64,000 nucleotides of DNA from Atrichornis clamosus (taxonomy: Eukaryota > Chordata > Aves > Passeriformes > Menuridae). This document shows positions 1 to 12,226 of this stretch, piece by piece. The notes below the pieces were generated by a model, which saw only the letters and a list, made by a program, of their open reading frames with translations, did no database searches and was not told the origin of the DNA. The position numbers were made by a program, and so were the translations under genes. The number at the start of each line of letters is the position of its first letter. Position 1 is the stretch's first letter. The stretch is taken from positions 1 to 64,000 of the forward strand of contig WBMZ01006406.1 of NCBI GenBank assembly GCA_013400975.1. Reading direction: 5' to 3'.

Positions 1-215
1 TGGGTGTGTTTGTGTGTGTTTGTGACCCCTGGCACACCGGAGTGCGAGCCCCGCAGCCAGGGAGCCGCTGCCCGCCCTCCCCGGTGGGCAGCGCCCGGCC
101 GGGTCAGACGGGTCCGAGCCTGGAAAGCTTTCGAGAGCCTTGTCAGTGAAAGAGGGGCTCCCTGAAAAGCCACTCCAAAAGCACGGCGATTTCCCCCTGC
201 CCGCGGTCAAACAGG
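1..215. promoter_or_regulatory. CpG-rich segment at the window edge, possible CpG island
   Basis: I count about 16 CpG dinucleotides between about 38 and 207, in GC-rich sequence. After about position 215 the DNA turns AT-rich and nearly CpG-free. The first 24 bases are GT-rich. Such clusters in vertebrate DNA usually mark unmethylated promoters, but the rest of this one lies outside the window, so its size and the transcript it serves are unknown. Confidence 0.4.
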
Positions 216-1963
216 ATATTCTTATGCATTGCATTACATTATTACTTCGTTACAGTATGTTCTGAGGCATTCACTATAGCCTACATTTCAAATACATCGT
301 TAAAACATAATTAGTCCTCTCAGTCATTTTCACCCTTCCTTTATCCTTTAAATGAATAAGTAATTTTCTCAGCTTTATTAGTTTTTATTCTCCTCTTTGT
401 AAATGATGCCATGAAAGCCACGTATAGACAGCCAATTCCAATTGTGGAGGTGCTGGAGGTAAGCTTGTAGCTCCTGTAGTTTATATGAAATAAACGTTGT
501 ACTAACATAAAATGTTTCTGTGTCTGTGGAAGTCTCTATTTCTGTTAATGGAGTTTAAAGGTTCATAAAACAGTTTATAAGAAACCCTTGACTAATTTTT
601 GCTATGTGATCTCTGGTCTAGGAAATGTGAAACTGATCACAAAAAAAACAGTTAAAACTGTTCCTAAGCCTTGCAACCAGAGCTTACATATAAAATTGTC
701 CAGATCTCCAGACTGCAGGGTGCAGTGCTGTCTGAAGCATCAGCGTGGGCTCACCCGTAAGCATGTGCATAGAATTCAAACTGCAGGAATGTGATCTTAC
801 TAAATTCACTGAAAAACTCCTATGAGATTGTCTTGTTTACAGTGCACTGGCCTTGAAAACAGACAAATGAATTGACTGTTATTCCCTGTAAAGCGACGCC
901 CTGATGAGAAACGATCCTCACGCACAGCAGATGTGTCCAGTAACAGAGAAAGAGATGCAAAAGTCACAGTTCAAAGGAAACATATGTCTGTGCAGGGAAG
1001 GCTAGGAGTAAAATCCGTACCTGACTCCCACTGAAGGACTGGCAGGTACACAATAATTAAGCTAAAACTCAGAAGATGCTGACCTGAGCTTCCCACCACA
1101 GAAGTGCATGCATATGGCTACTGCTGTCCCCTGCCCCCTCACTGCCCCCCCGGGTAAAGGACTGTTGATAGTGTTGTGACTGAGGACAGTTCCTTTAGAG
1201 AAAGCATGTCTGGGTACTTTCATTCTGTCCTACTGAGCCGAGCAAGGAGGCTCCTTGTGCCTAGCAAGACTGGAATGTGTTTTTCAGAAGGTTTTAGAAA
1301 TTTGTCATGAACTCAGGATTTTGAATACTGGGCTAAGAGTTATTAAAAAGTAGTTTAAGATAATGATAAAATGTGAGCAAGGTGAATTCCTTGGAAGTAA
1401 CTACGCTGACATTATTGCATATTGCCCAAGTTTAGTGTTCAGATTCTTTTAAAGAACTTCTGCAGCAGATGAATTAAACCAAAGGGAGATACCTAGCACG
1501 ATGTTCCTTTTTGTCAGGAACAAAAACATATCCAACTTTCCTGTTAAACAAAGACCACTTGCTTCCTTGTGATCAGAAATTCTAGTCCATGACTTCCCAC
1601 AGTGTTTTCAGATAATTTCCTTAGGTGTTTTTTTTCCCCAGCCACACTCTTTTTAATTTGATTTATGCTGGTAAGCCTGTATTATGAAAGGATTTGCCCT
1701 ACTTTTTGCTTTCTCGTCTCATATATGAGGTATTACATAGCCTCTCTAGGTATTGTGTACAAACTGCATTTCAGAGCAAGGATGTTTATCAGTTATTTCA
1801 AAGTATCCAAGAATTCATGTTAAAAAATACAGTCTTCTAAAAAGCATCACCCATGCAGTGGCGGAAAAATACTGGTTAAAAAACAACTGCCAGTGGTAAA
1901 ATAACCAGAAAGATTCCTAGACAGGTGATTAAATTGCCCAAAGTTGTTGCCCTATGCTATTAA

Positions 1964-2180
1964 AATCATAGAACGCTTTGGGTTGAAAGCGATAATCCAG
2001 TTCCAGCCCCCTGCCATGGCAGGGACACTGCCCATCAGACCAGGCTGCTCCGAGCCCCATCCAGCCTGGCCTCGGACACTTCCAGGGATGGGGCAGCCAC
2101 AGCTTCCCTGGGCAACCTGTGCCAGGGCCTCCCCACCCTCACAGGGAAGGATTTCTTCCTAATATCTAATGTAAACCCAC
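1964..2180 (-). mobile_element. CR1 LINE 3'-end fragment
   Basis: The plus strand begins AAAATCATAGAACG and continues with the GGGTTG..., TTCCAGCCCCCTGCCATGG, CCCCATCCAGCCTGGCCT, CTTCCAGGGATGGGGC and AATTTCTTCCTAATATCTAAT-type words of the avian CR1 3' UTR, read antisense. The element is therefore in minus-strand orientation, with its 3' tail at the low-coordinate end. Only about 215 bp remain, so it is strongly 5'-truncated. Overlapping ORFs here are repeat-derived. Confidence 0.9.
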
Positions 2181-5100
2181 TTTTGATCTGCCTGCCCCTA
2201 TGAACAGTAAACCTCCTCCTTTAACTGTTACCAGAGCATTCATTTTCCAAGGGAGAAAAGAAACAAACCAGCAAACCCTAACAAGTGCACAGGCTCACAG
2301 ATTGTCTGGTATTGAAGAAGCACAAGCTTCAATAAAATGATGTTAATATTTTGATGATGTCTGCCTTTTTTAGCACCTTTGGAATTATTCTGTTACAGCT
2401 GACTAGCTCATTACGGATCAATGTATCAAAACGATGAGACTTTTGGGGATGTAATGGAATCACAATTATCACAATTTCTAATATTCTGAGGAACTTCTAA
2501 ATCTGCTTTCTACAGTAATAAAAGGAAAAAAGTCACTGCCAGTATACTTATGTCAGCTCTCTGTACAGTCTCCCCAGAAACGTTAACCAGGGTATCCTGA
2601 TGGGGAGTCCGTGTCCCTCTGGAGCTCTGTAACTCACTGCACACTGTACAGGTACCTGACATTTCCAGCTGCTGAAATATGCCCCTCAGACATAGAAAGT
2701 CTGATAAATCTTTGGGTTGTTTATCTTTTGTTCCCTTGCTTCACACTTATGCAATAAAGGCTGTGATTAAGAGGATTAATGAAAATGTCACCATTTATCA
2801 CCTGAAGTTCAATCAGTAAAAGAAAAGTTGGACCTTAGTTGATTAATTATATAGAGGTACAAAAATCCTTGCATTATTAATTCAGGATTTGCCGCAAAGT
2901 GCTAGAACTCTGTGAAACCCTAAACAGCTAGGTTCAAAGTCTTAAAACTTACATGTGCTTAGAACTACATGCCTGACCTCAAGTAAATTTTATGGAACTA
3001 ATTTTCATAATTCACTGTTTTGACCACATTAACTCTCCCTTAAGCAGCCATCTACCAGCTCCAAAACATCCACAAACAAGTTAGGTGTCTTTAAAGGCCT
3101 CCTTCCATCTGCCTGCCACCTCTCAGCTACCGTTGCCAGACCGCTCCTATTGCAACCTAACGCATTTTTTTGCATTTAAAGTATTTGTACACCATTCCTG
3201 TGCCGCCTTTAATTTTAGAAATGATTCCACACAACCCTTCCCCCAAATGCTCTTACCATCTTTAGGTAAACCATCTTTACCTGTTGCAGGCTCCCTGCAA
3301 AACCCATCCAACCTGAGCAACACCTGGCAGGGCAGCAGAGGGCTTGTAGGCTGCACCCAAGGCTGTGACAGCCTCTTGCCAAGCAGGTTGCTGAGGGACT
3401 CTGCAAATTAACTGGAATGGGAAAGCTGGAGTTTAGACCCAACTCTTCGGCTCACCAGCGTTACATTTAGTATTTCAGACATTCAAAGTTTGATTTTTAA
3501 ACAGTTGCAGAAAAGAAAAAAAGTATCTCTAAGTAAAATGAGGAAGTGCTTTTCTAAAATTTTTGTAGTTAATTAGTATTGCTAATTGCAGATTTGCTAA
3601 AATTAGCAAAGTCAGCAGTTGAGTTGCTAAAATGAATCCACTAAGACCTCTGGATTTGACTGAAGGGCAGCAATGAAGAACCTACAAGAAAGGAAGCCCC
3701 ACTGCCCAGATCTCCCTGTTGTGCCATTAACTAAACCCTGCCTGAACAGGGCAGCTGCACACTGGCCTCTCCTGAAATGAGAAAGCCAGACAGGAACAGG
3801 GGAGTGCTGAATGGGAATTCTGACTCACACTGACTGAGGATGCATAGAAAAGAGCAAACTAAAATTAGATGGGTTTCCTTTCAAAAGCGAAGCATGAGCT
3901 CCCTAAGTAAGTTAAAAGAAAGACAAAAGTGTGTGATAAGAGAGGAGGGTTCATTTGTCAAGGACAGCCTGATTAGAGAAATTAGTATGGTAATGTAATG
4001 AAAATCCACTTCCCATTCATAAATACTGATCGTGCTTAAAAGAGCTTGTCTTATTTACAAAACTGCCATCCTAACCTGCTGACAGATACACTTTATTCCC
4101 AAAATCCTGACCACTGTGCTGTATCCATATCTCCGTATGCTAGCTGCTCCACAGTTAAGATGCTCTGTGAGGCACAACCCACCCTGGAGTTGTGTGTCTG
4201 CAGACCCCCCGGTCCCAGGGGACCCTGCACCTCGGGAGAGCTGCAGTGCACAGGTACGTGCACACTGTTTGCTAACAGCAAACTGTAACACAAAGATAGA
4301 TGTGATATACTCTACAGCTTAGGGTCTTCAACTGCTGTTTGGCATACAGGATGATACCACTGAAAGTACACAATGGGTTAAAGAACAATAGTGACAACAA
4401 AAGCACCAGGAGAAAAGTGCCAAGCCCTTGACTTGGATCTTCCATCTGGGGATGGAAATCCTTAGCATTGAACTGCCAGAAACTAAAAACTTCCACATAA
4501 CAGGATTCGTGTTTCTTATACTCCAGAGAAGAATGATAAAACATTCCCCTCTCTCCTGATATCCTGAAAGTTAATAAAGATGTTCCAGTAATCTGTCAGT
4601 TTGACCTCTACACATGCAGTTGTGAAGTTCTGCCAGTGTCAGAAGTAGTTTTGTTTTACAATAGCTCAGTAAAATCAATATTAAAAAAGAGGTAATGAAG
4701 GATTAAAATGTTATTTTTATTTAGTGTTTACCAGTCTGGGATTAGAACTGATAGAAATAGGAGCAGTGCTGAGAATATTCAATTCCTTGTTGTCTTTGAA
4801 GGTGGTAGAAAGAAATCAGAGTCTGCCCATTGAGAGGACTTTGTACGTGCAGTACTTGGATACATAAAGCAAAACTAAAGGATTGTTAAACCCCGTTTTA
4901 GATGACGTTGCATCTGACAGGAAATTATGTAAATGTTACATTGGATATCAAAGCAGGGGGAGGGGTTGCTGGTTTTCAGAGTTCAAGCAGTTTTACTTCC
5001 ATGAGCCTCAGCTCCAGCTAAAAGGTAAGTAATGTTAAACGATGCAGTCCACAAGTCCTGGATGTTCAGAGGTTAAGGTAACAGCTGCCACAGGCTGCTG

Positions 5101-6678
5101 GAAGGTTGGCTGTAGACTCAGGAAAGCACAAGAGTGACTTTTTTTAGAGTTTTTTTTAATGCAGCTTTCAGAGCCATGGGAAGTTGCTCTCAGAACCCAA
5201 TTTTCTGGGTCACCATATTTAAAATTTAACATAGATGTAGGCAATTACACACAAAATCCGACAAGGTGGCAAATAAGAGCTATCATCTTTTAGATGCATG
5301 CCAATAAAACAGACTGAAGTGTTGAGAGTTTTCCCACTGTACTTAAAGAAAAATATTTACTCTTTGCATAGAAAATGAAAAGCAACTGGTCACATTTTGC
5401 AGATTCCACGTTAAAACTGACTTTTGGCAGAGCTGTCTTCCACAAGAGGCAGATGTAGAGAGCTTTAGCTCAAGAGCCAGTGGCTGTGCTTTGCTCTAAG
5501 GGAAGAGTTTTCTTTAGCATGATTATTGTCAATATAGATTCTTTTTGACTACCAGATACTTACTATTCTTTTCACTGTCCTGAGTTTTGCAAACAAACTG
5601 AAAACATTTCATTTTTATTACACATAAGTGCTACCATACTGTTTGCCAAAATGGCATCATTGTCATTCTAATAGCATTAAATGAAAAATCATTTTTTAAT
5701 CTCTGTATATCTAAACCCCAATTTCCTTATAGAAATAGCAACAATATGCAGTTTTATAACTCAAGATTTTTTCCTCTTTTGCAGCTTTAATTTTTAAAAA
5801 ATGCTCTCTTAAGGAGAATTCACCTTCAATAGATGTGCATTTTCTGCACTGGAAATCTTTGTAGTAACTTGCAAACTTGTTTTTTGAGCAACACCCTGTG
5901 TCCAGCGTGCCTCTGCTGTTCTCTATCAACACATCACCACGCTGATGCACTTCAGTACATGATTGTTACTGTCCCTTGTTGGTCACAGATTCAGCCTCAG
6001 AAATCCCAGAAGCCAGCACTGCCATATTGCAATACAGGCAAAACTGAGAAACACAAGGGCAAGCACCAGGCAATAGGCTAAAGTGTCAAATGTATGGATC
6101 AGTAGATGTGAAGTCAGTGTTATTAGATCAAACTACAGAGAATATGATATATTCGTGTACTGAGAGAAGAGAGGAAGAACACAAAGTTCACTTCATCATC
6201 GCCTCCACTTCTATTAAATCTCTCTGCCTCTGCTTGGTATAGCTGACCTTTAAACACCGCAGTGGGAGATTTGCATCTGTGCCAAAAGAAAAGATAATCA
6301 GAGGATTCTTCCCTGCTCCCATCAAATTCCTTTTTTAATCTCAAGTTCACCCAGCCTATCACTCCTCCTCTCAGAAAGCATTACATCTCTGTGATAGATC
6401 AGCTCAGGAGAACAGTCTGTCAGCTTCCCCAAACAAGAAATTTCCAGTTACGCAGGGCCTGCTTTTCTCCTCCTGTAGATTTGACATTTCAGTCTGCTTT
6501 GTTACCTATTTTTTTTAGTTTTACATACTTGTTATCTCAACAGCAGAATTTGTTTTTGTCTTTGGCAGAAGTGAACCAGAGGCCAGAACACTCTAGTCAC
6601 TAAGAACAGGCATTTTAGGGGACTAAAAAGTACAGCGGAGTCTCCTAAGGCTTTTCATTATTATTTGGTCTTAATTTT

Positions 6679-6695
6679 CATGATTTAAAATCATG
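6679..6695. repeat. Palindrome with 8-bp arms
   Basis: CATGATTT and AAATCATG flank a single A, giving a 17-bp near-perfect palindrome. Confidence 0.85.
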
Positions 6696-9600
6696 TTTAT
6701 ATTCAGAGATAATTTTGCAATGTCCTAGAAGACAAGACTCTTCGAAAATGTTTCCATACAATCAAATATTTCAACTGGATTTGCAATTTAATTGTAACAT
6801 TTTAAATGAAAAGGCATTTCCAAGCAAAACCTAAATGTGCCAAATCTGAAAAAATATTTCAAAATATGAAGATTAAGTGCTTCCAAAATTGCTGCATTAC
6901 AATATGGAATTGCCATTAATAACAAGCATCTTCTAAGAGGAAGAAATCTTCGGGGAATTTATTTTAGCCAAGGCACACAAACAAAGACTCAGAGCACAGA
7001 CAGAATCTTAACCCAAATATTTTTTCACCCTGGAAGATATTCTAGGTTTTTTTCAATGTCACAAAATCAATATTCAGAGTTAGAAATATCTGATGCAGTA
7101 TATAAGCAATATAAGGCACGGTAGCCTAAAGTAACCTCCATCAGAAGAATGTTTAACGTGACCCTTGGCACTCATCAAAATGCTTCAGCAGCTGAGTGTT
7201 CACTTCATGCGTGGGAAGTGTCCAGTACCAGAGCCAAAGTGGGCAGTTTAATGTGGGGGTTTGGGGTTTTTTACTATGTAACTGGGACTATTCCACTTCC
7301 TCCACATACCTGAGTACACTTGTCACATTCAAAACAGAGATTCTGCTTTGTGCAGTTATTGTGCAGCTATGACAGTGCAAACCAAGGGCTCTCCAATACT
7401 TTGCCACTGTCTGAGCGTTTCCAATACTAGTGCTATCCACAAGGCACCAGCTGATGCTCCTGGGAAGTGTGACTGACATCCCAAGCCTGTGCATCTTTTA
7501 ACAGGAGGTAGAACCTCCAGGGTAAGAGCACAGAGTAGCTAATAAACTCAGCAGAGAGAAAACAAGAAAGAAGATATTACCTTTAGTTGCCACTACTTCT
7601 GGAAATATTGTTGCCCCAGACCTGGCATGGTGTGCAGTCTTTCCTTTTCACTGATGTTTTCACTGAATTCATATACATGGTCCCGAATTGTATGATTTTA
7701 TATCGTAAATCAATTTTTGAAGGAAGGACTGTAACTTCAAATGCTAATTCAGAAGAGAGATTTGTAAGAGGTATTACTTCTGAAGCTGATTTACAAAGGT
7801 CACTGGCCTATGAGGATACTGTTTGTTTCTTAAATTACAAGATGAGGAGCGAGTCAGTGCAGTACCAATTTAGCTCAATTAGCATTTCATATTCAAAGAC
7901 GGGAAAAAAAAGTATCTTCTTTCTCAAGACCCATTGTTTCTATTAGAAAATTATTTTTCAGATTAAAATAGAAACCACTGAAAATATCTCTTGATATTAT
8001 AAGTAGTACTTCTCATTTCCATACCAAATTCACTGCTGGATTAACCTTTGTGAGAAGATGAACTTTTGTTTTTATAATATCCAACTCAGTCTATTGTGTC
8101 CATATACAAAACAGTGTCATAATGTACTCTTCAAATATCCTCAATCTTTCAAAAACAGATTCAAAAACTGAACTGAAATACAGGATATGCCTGATTAAAA
8201 CTGCTATACAAAACGTAAGAAAATGCAACATAATGCCTATCTCAAAATAAACCAACAGTCGTTTCTCAAGGTACAAATCAAGGTGATCGTTTTGCGGCTT
8301 CCAAATAAGGAACATTTTAAAATATCAGAAATACTTGATTTTGAAAACAGACAATTGAAAGAGTAAGTGGCATGGAGAAGGAAAACAGGGACTGGTGCTC
8401 ACTTTCTCTTCTGATACCACAATTCAAGAAGAGCAAATGAAAAGATCCCATGGGGGTTTCACACATGCTTCTCTACACAACACAGTCAGGCTGTGAGATT
8501 CCTTACTACAGGATGTTAGAGATGTCAAAGGGTTACAGGGGGCTCAGGCCCCAACCTGGGCTGTTTTACAGCCTCAGAACCAAAGGACAGTGAGAATGGA
8601 AATGTTTCCTTTAGTTAGCTCTTGTTCCCCTAGACAAAACCTAGGGCTTGCCAGCACCTGAGCTGGTTTTCACCTCTCAGAGCTTGCAAGCAGCTCTGCT
8701 ATGTCCTATGTCCCATAAGGGCAACTTGCAGCTGACAGAACACAAAAACCCCTTTTTTATTCTGATAAACAAGGTATTTTGTATTTGACAAGAGGGGCAG
8801 TCTTGCTTGCATCACTGGCCTTTGCTCTATCATTTGGTGCCCACAGGCCACGCAACTCCATGGATGTCACAACTCCACGCAGATGGTAAAACTGCTTTCA
8901 TAGTTATATTTCAATTGCTTGATGCCTCATCTACCTCACCCACCAGCCTCCTCTGGTACAGTTACTGTTCTATGCCATTTTCTGCAACATTTTTTCCTTA
9001 GCTGTTTAACTTTTAAAACATTTTCACTACAACTATTGTCTCTCAGTGTTCCACAGCCAATTACGTGTCACCCATGATCCTGCACTTCAATACTTCAGTT
9101 ATTCTCAGTCGCAGAGATGAAGCCCATTCCTGCAATACCATACACAGCTGGCTTTTCAGGCTTGTATTCCACGACCTGACAGTTGTTAGGGAATTTGTCT
9201 GTTGGCTCTTGTACCAGTGCAGGACATAAACAACAAAGGAATGAATGTGCGGACTCTGCTGCAAACATGCAAATCTTGCCTGTCATTTAAGGAGCCTCTA
9301 ATAAAATACAAAGATGTTTGGCAACATTCTCGTAAGTTACGGAAATTTTGTACTGGGTTGGATCTTAAATTAACCTGGCATCCAACTCCAAATCTTACAG
9401 AGCAGACAACACCGTGCTACGAAACACTTCCCTGGCAAAAGGCTGGGCAGCTGTCCCAAAGGGGACAAGTAATGTTTATACATCAGGATTTTCACCAAAA
9501 GAAGGTAAATTCTTTGATAAATACAGGGATGATAAAAATAGCAAGGGTTCAAAGCCAACTCCTCTCCTTTTGATCTGCCTGCCCTTCTTGCAGAATCGGG

Positions 9601-11107
9601 CTGCCCGATATGGGTAGCACTTTGAGCTAGACCTAATTTCTGCAGCATATCCCTTATCCATGGCACTGTGTTCAGCTGGAAACCAAGCTCCAAGCATATC
9701 TGCCACTTCTCAGTTCTGAAGTGTGGGTGTATTTCTGAAGTACATACACCTGTGGAAACCACAATCAGTCAGACCTAAGTCTATCTATCCATTATATGCC
9801 TTGGCAAATTAAAGCAACAGTGCAGTGCTCTAGTACGTCAATTTAAAAATACATCTATTCTCAGCTTAACATGTTTTAGACCACTAAAAAGCAAAATATG
9901 CTTCCAGTTGCAACTGCTCTAATGTATTTAAATGCTATTCCATTTACATAAATTTAATTGGTATTAAATATTCCACAAAACAGCTGCCATAATTCTTTCT
10001 CTTAGACGATGCTGTTGGAAATGAATGAATTTTTCTTAAAAATGAGATAAATCTGTTTATCTCTACAAAGCCCCTTTGTGGCCACTTGCTTAGCTGTTAA
10101 TTTTTAAAATTTTTTTTTTGTTTTATCGCTGATAGACTTGCAGTTGATGGATGCAGTACAACTACCACCTAATTAATTTGCTGGAAAGTTTACCAGTTGA
10201 TAAATACAGTTTATCAAAAAGCCATCAATCAAGCTCCTGCTTAGAGATACTGGTAAATGCATTAAACCAATGTAAGTAACTTTCAAATAAGAGACTTCAT
10301 TTCTAATAGATATCCAGAAGATAACATAAAGTAAAACTGAAGTTAATTCTCAATGGCAGCACACGATGTAATCACCAGTAAAACGACATTTGGAACAACT
10401 GATTCAACATAGGAGGTGGCACTGTGCACAGTCTCTGTGAAAGCCAGTTACTTAAAATGTTTTTAAAAGTATGTTTTCTTCACTGTAGGCTGCACATTGA
10501 GTCACAGCATGAATATAAATATGTACACACACAGAGTGGATTCACACATACAGCAAGGTCAGCTGTGGTGTAACAGAATCCCTTTTACACCAGGGCAGTG
10601 AGGATCTTTCTCTTTTGGACTCTCTCACGTTCACAGGCAGCTGCTCCAGGGCCTGGTGGATTTTCCAGGCAGTGTATCTGTGCAGCCACCAGTCCCTTTA
10701 ATCACACACCCACCCTCGTGGCCAGCTATTCCTGGGAGGTGGGAAACTAATTCAAACCCATGAAAGAAAATGAATATTTGATTTTTAGGCTTATGTCTTA
10801 TGACTTGGATATTGTAGCTGACCTGGATTCAGAAATGCAGTGAAACTATCTGATCTTCAGCAATCACCTGTTCTTTCTAAAAATTCAGTCACTTCAGGAT
10901 GGTTTAGCTTCAGTATTAAAAATCTGAAAAACTTACAGCTTTGGGTTTGTGTTTCAGCTTTCATTTGATTTTTCCTCTTGTAAATCAGGGAATAACAACT
11001 ATTCTTCTTCCGTAACCACATGACCATGAAGAGAAACATAAATGCAATACCCTACTTTTACTTTAGCCCTTTACCTATTTTTCTTTCATTATCTCTACAT
11101 CACTCAA

Positions 11108-11123
11108 GATTAATTAATTAATC
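11108..11123. promoter_or_regulatory. Perfect 16-bp TTAATTAA palindrome, homeodomain-type
   Basis: GATTAATTAATTAATC equals its own reverse complement and contains overlapping TAATTA cores, the binding core of many homeodomain proteins. The match is by sequence only, and AT-rich DNA gives many such cores by chance. Confidence 0.35.
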
Positions 11124-11537
11124 ATGAGCCAGTTTTCCTAAGTAAATTTTCAGCCACAGAATGAATTCATTGATTTTTTTTTCCCCACTTTCGCCTTACT
11201 CTACACAAAAGCACTGAAAGCTCAAAAAACCCCACAAAAATTACTAATGCATTCCTTACAGGCACTTGAGGTAATACTGCTGCAAACTCCTGACTTTAGT
11301 ATGCCAGCAGTGTTCCAAGCTCCAGTTCAAAGGAGTTTAAGCCAGTGCATATTTAGTCACATTTGCAGGACTGATTGTCTAGCAAATTAAAATCTCCCCC
11401 CAGTTCTATTTGCAAATATCTGAGTGATGAAGACGTCTCATTTATAAGTAATAAATAAAGATATCCTTTAGAAATGAATACTGAGTATAAAATGTATGCA
11501 AGGGAATTCATTCAGCACACAGGCCAACATGCACTCA

Positions 11538-11582
11538 ATGATTCTTGTGGGTCCCTTCCAACTCAGAATATTCTAGGATTCT
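11538..11582 (+). mobile_element. CR1 LINE 3' tail remnant
   Basis: The sequence ATGATTCTTGTGGGTCCCTT followed by CCAACTCAGAATATTCTAGG is the very 3' end of an avian CR1 in plus orientation. Only about 45 bp are recognisable. It is the only CR1 piece in the window in plus orientation, opposite to CTNNA3. A 146-codon ORF (11474-11914) runs through it and is therefore not a gene. Confidence 0.75.
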
Positions 11583-12073
11583 GCCAGAGGGCTCCTGGCT
11601 CTGAACTGTGTCAGAGCACCAGTTCCTCTTCAGCAGATCATTACACAGGTCAGAGACTTTCCAAGGGAGAATGCTGGCAAACAACTAATAAACCAAAACT
11701 AGCAGGGTGTCTCCTGTGGTTTGGCCAGCAGCATCCTGAACACTTGGAGCTAATGCTCCCAGAAAATCACATATTTCATCAAGTTCCCACTGGATATCTT
11801 TATGGAAAGGCTTACACTGATTTCTCAACTTACAATTCCAGACCACCTAATTCCTATGCAAAGAAATGCTCTATAACCACAAAGCCCTCTGTCTCACTGC
11901 ATACCATTGTATAAAAAATGGAGTACATTTACTATTACCCTAGGCCATTTATTTATTCTTTCCTGAAATGCCAGCATTAAACGTCTTGTGATATCTGCCA
12001 GCAAAGGGAGCGTTCAGTGGCAAGTCACTTACACCATATATTCAAAAATAAAGTGCATTTCCATCAAACATAC

Positions 12074-12226
12074 CTCCACAAGCCTGCTGGTATGTTCTCG
12101 AAATATAGCAGCATATTCCTTTATTTCTTTCTCTCTTCCATTTTTAGCAGCTTCAATGAGAACTAGAAGTGGAACAGTGGTGTCTAAGAAGGAGTCTGAG
12201 ATGTGATCTATAATGGCTTTACGGAG
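12074..12226 (-). CDS. CTNNA3: CTNNA3 (alpha-T-catenin) internal exon, 153 bp, probable exon 9
   Basis: This is the next internal exon of the same alpha-catenin gene. On the minus strand the acceptor CTTTCTTTTGCAG is followed by 51 open codons and the donor GAG|GTATGT. The peptide begins LRKAIIDHISDSFLDTTVPL, continues through LVLIEAAKNGREKEIKEY, and ends HTSRLVE. This is the family-wide DH(V/I)SDSFL...VPLLVLIEAAKNG block that opens the second M-region bundle. GREKEIKEYAAIF is typical of alpha-T-catenin, whereas alpha-E and alpha-N have GNEKEVKEYAQVF. The exon is phase 0 on both sides, has no stops or frameshifts, and joins the 17365-17445 exon in frame. After the donor the frame reads a few intronic codons and stops. 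The following exon, expected to start with an ANLACS-type sequence, is not in the window. Alpha-T-catenin is known from heart intercalated discs, testis and brain. Confidence 0.96.

Larger units (their letters stand above)
1..12073 (-). other. CTNNA3: Partial CTNNA3 intron downstream of the 153-bp exon, running off the left edge
   Basis: The donor GTATGT lies at 12068-12073 (minus strand). The following alpha-catenin exon should code for an ANLACS-type peptide and I cannot find it, so the intron extends past position 1. The stretch holds a CpG-rich first 215 bp, a CR1 fragment at 1964-2180, a CR1 tail at 11538-11582, an inverted repeat at 6679-6695, and a TTAATTAA-type palindrome at 11108-11123. 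The rest shows nothing I can name. ORFs such as 9202-9573 and 11474-11914 have no recognisable domain. Confidence 0.75.

Noticed and set aside
4267..4283. Stem GTTTGCT/AGCAAAC with a 3-nt loop
   Set aside because: A seven-bp stem with a tiny loop is common by chance, and extension is interrupted by mismatches.
9202..9762. 123- and 130-codon ORFs on opposite strands
   Set aside because: They overlap each other antisense and neither shows recognisable domains.
11474..11914. 146-codon plus-strand ORF
   Set aside because: It runs through a CR1 3' tail, has no recognisable domain and has no coding-like context.
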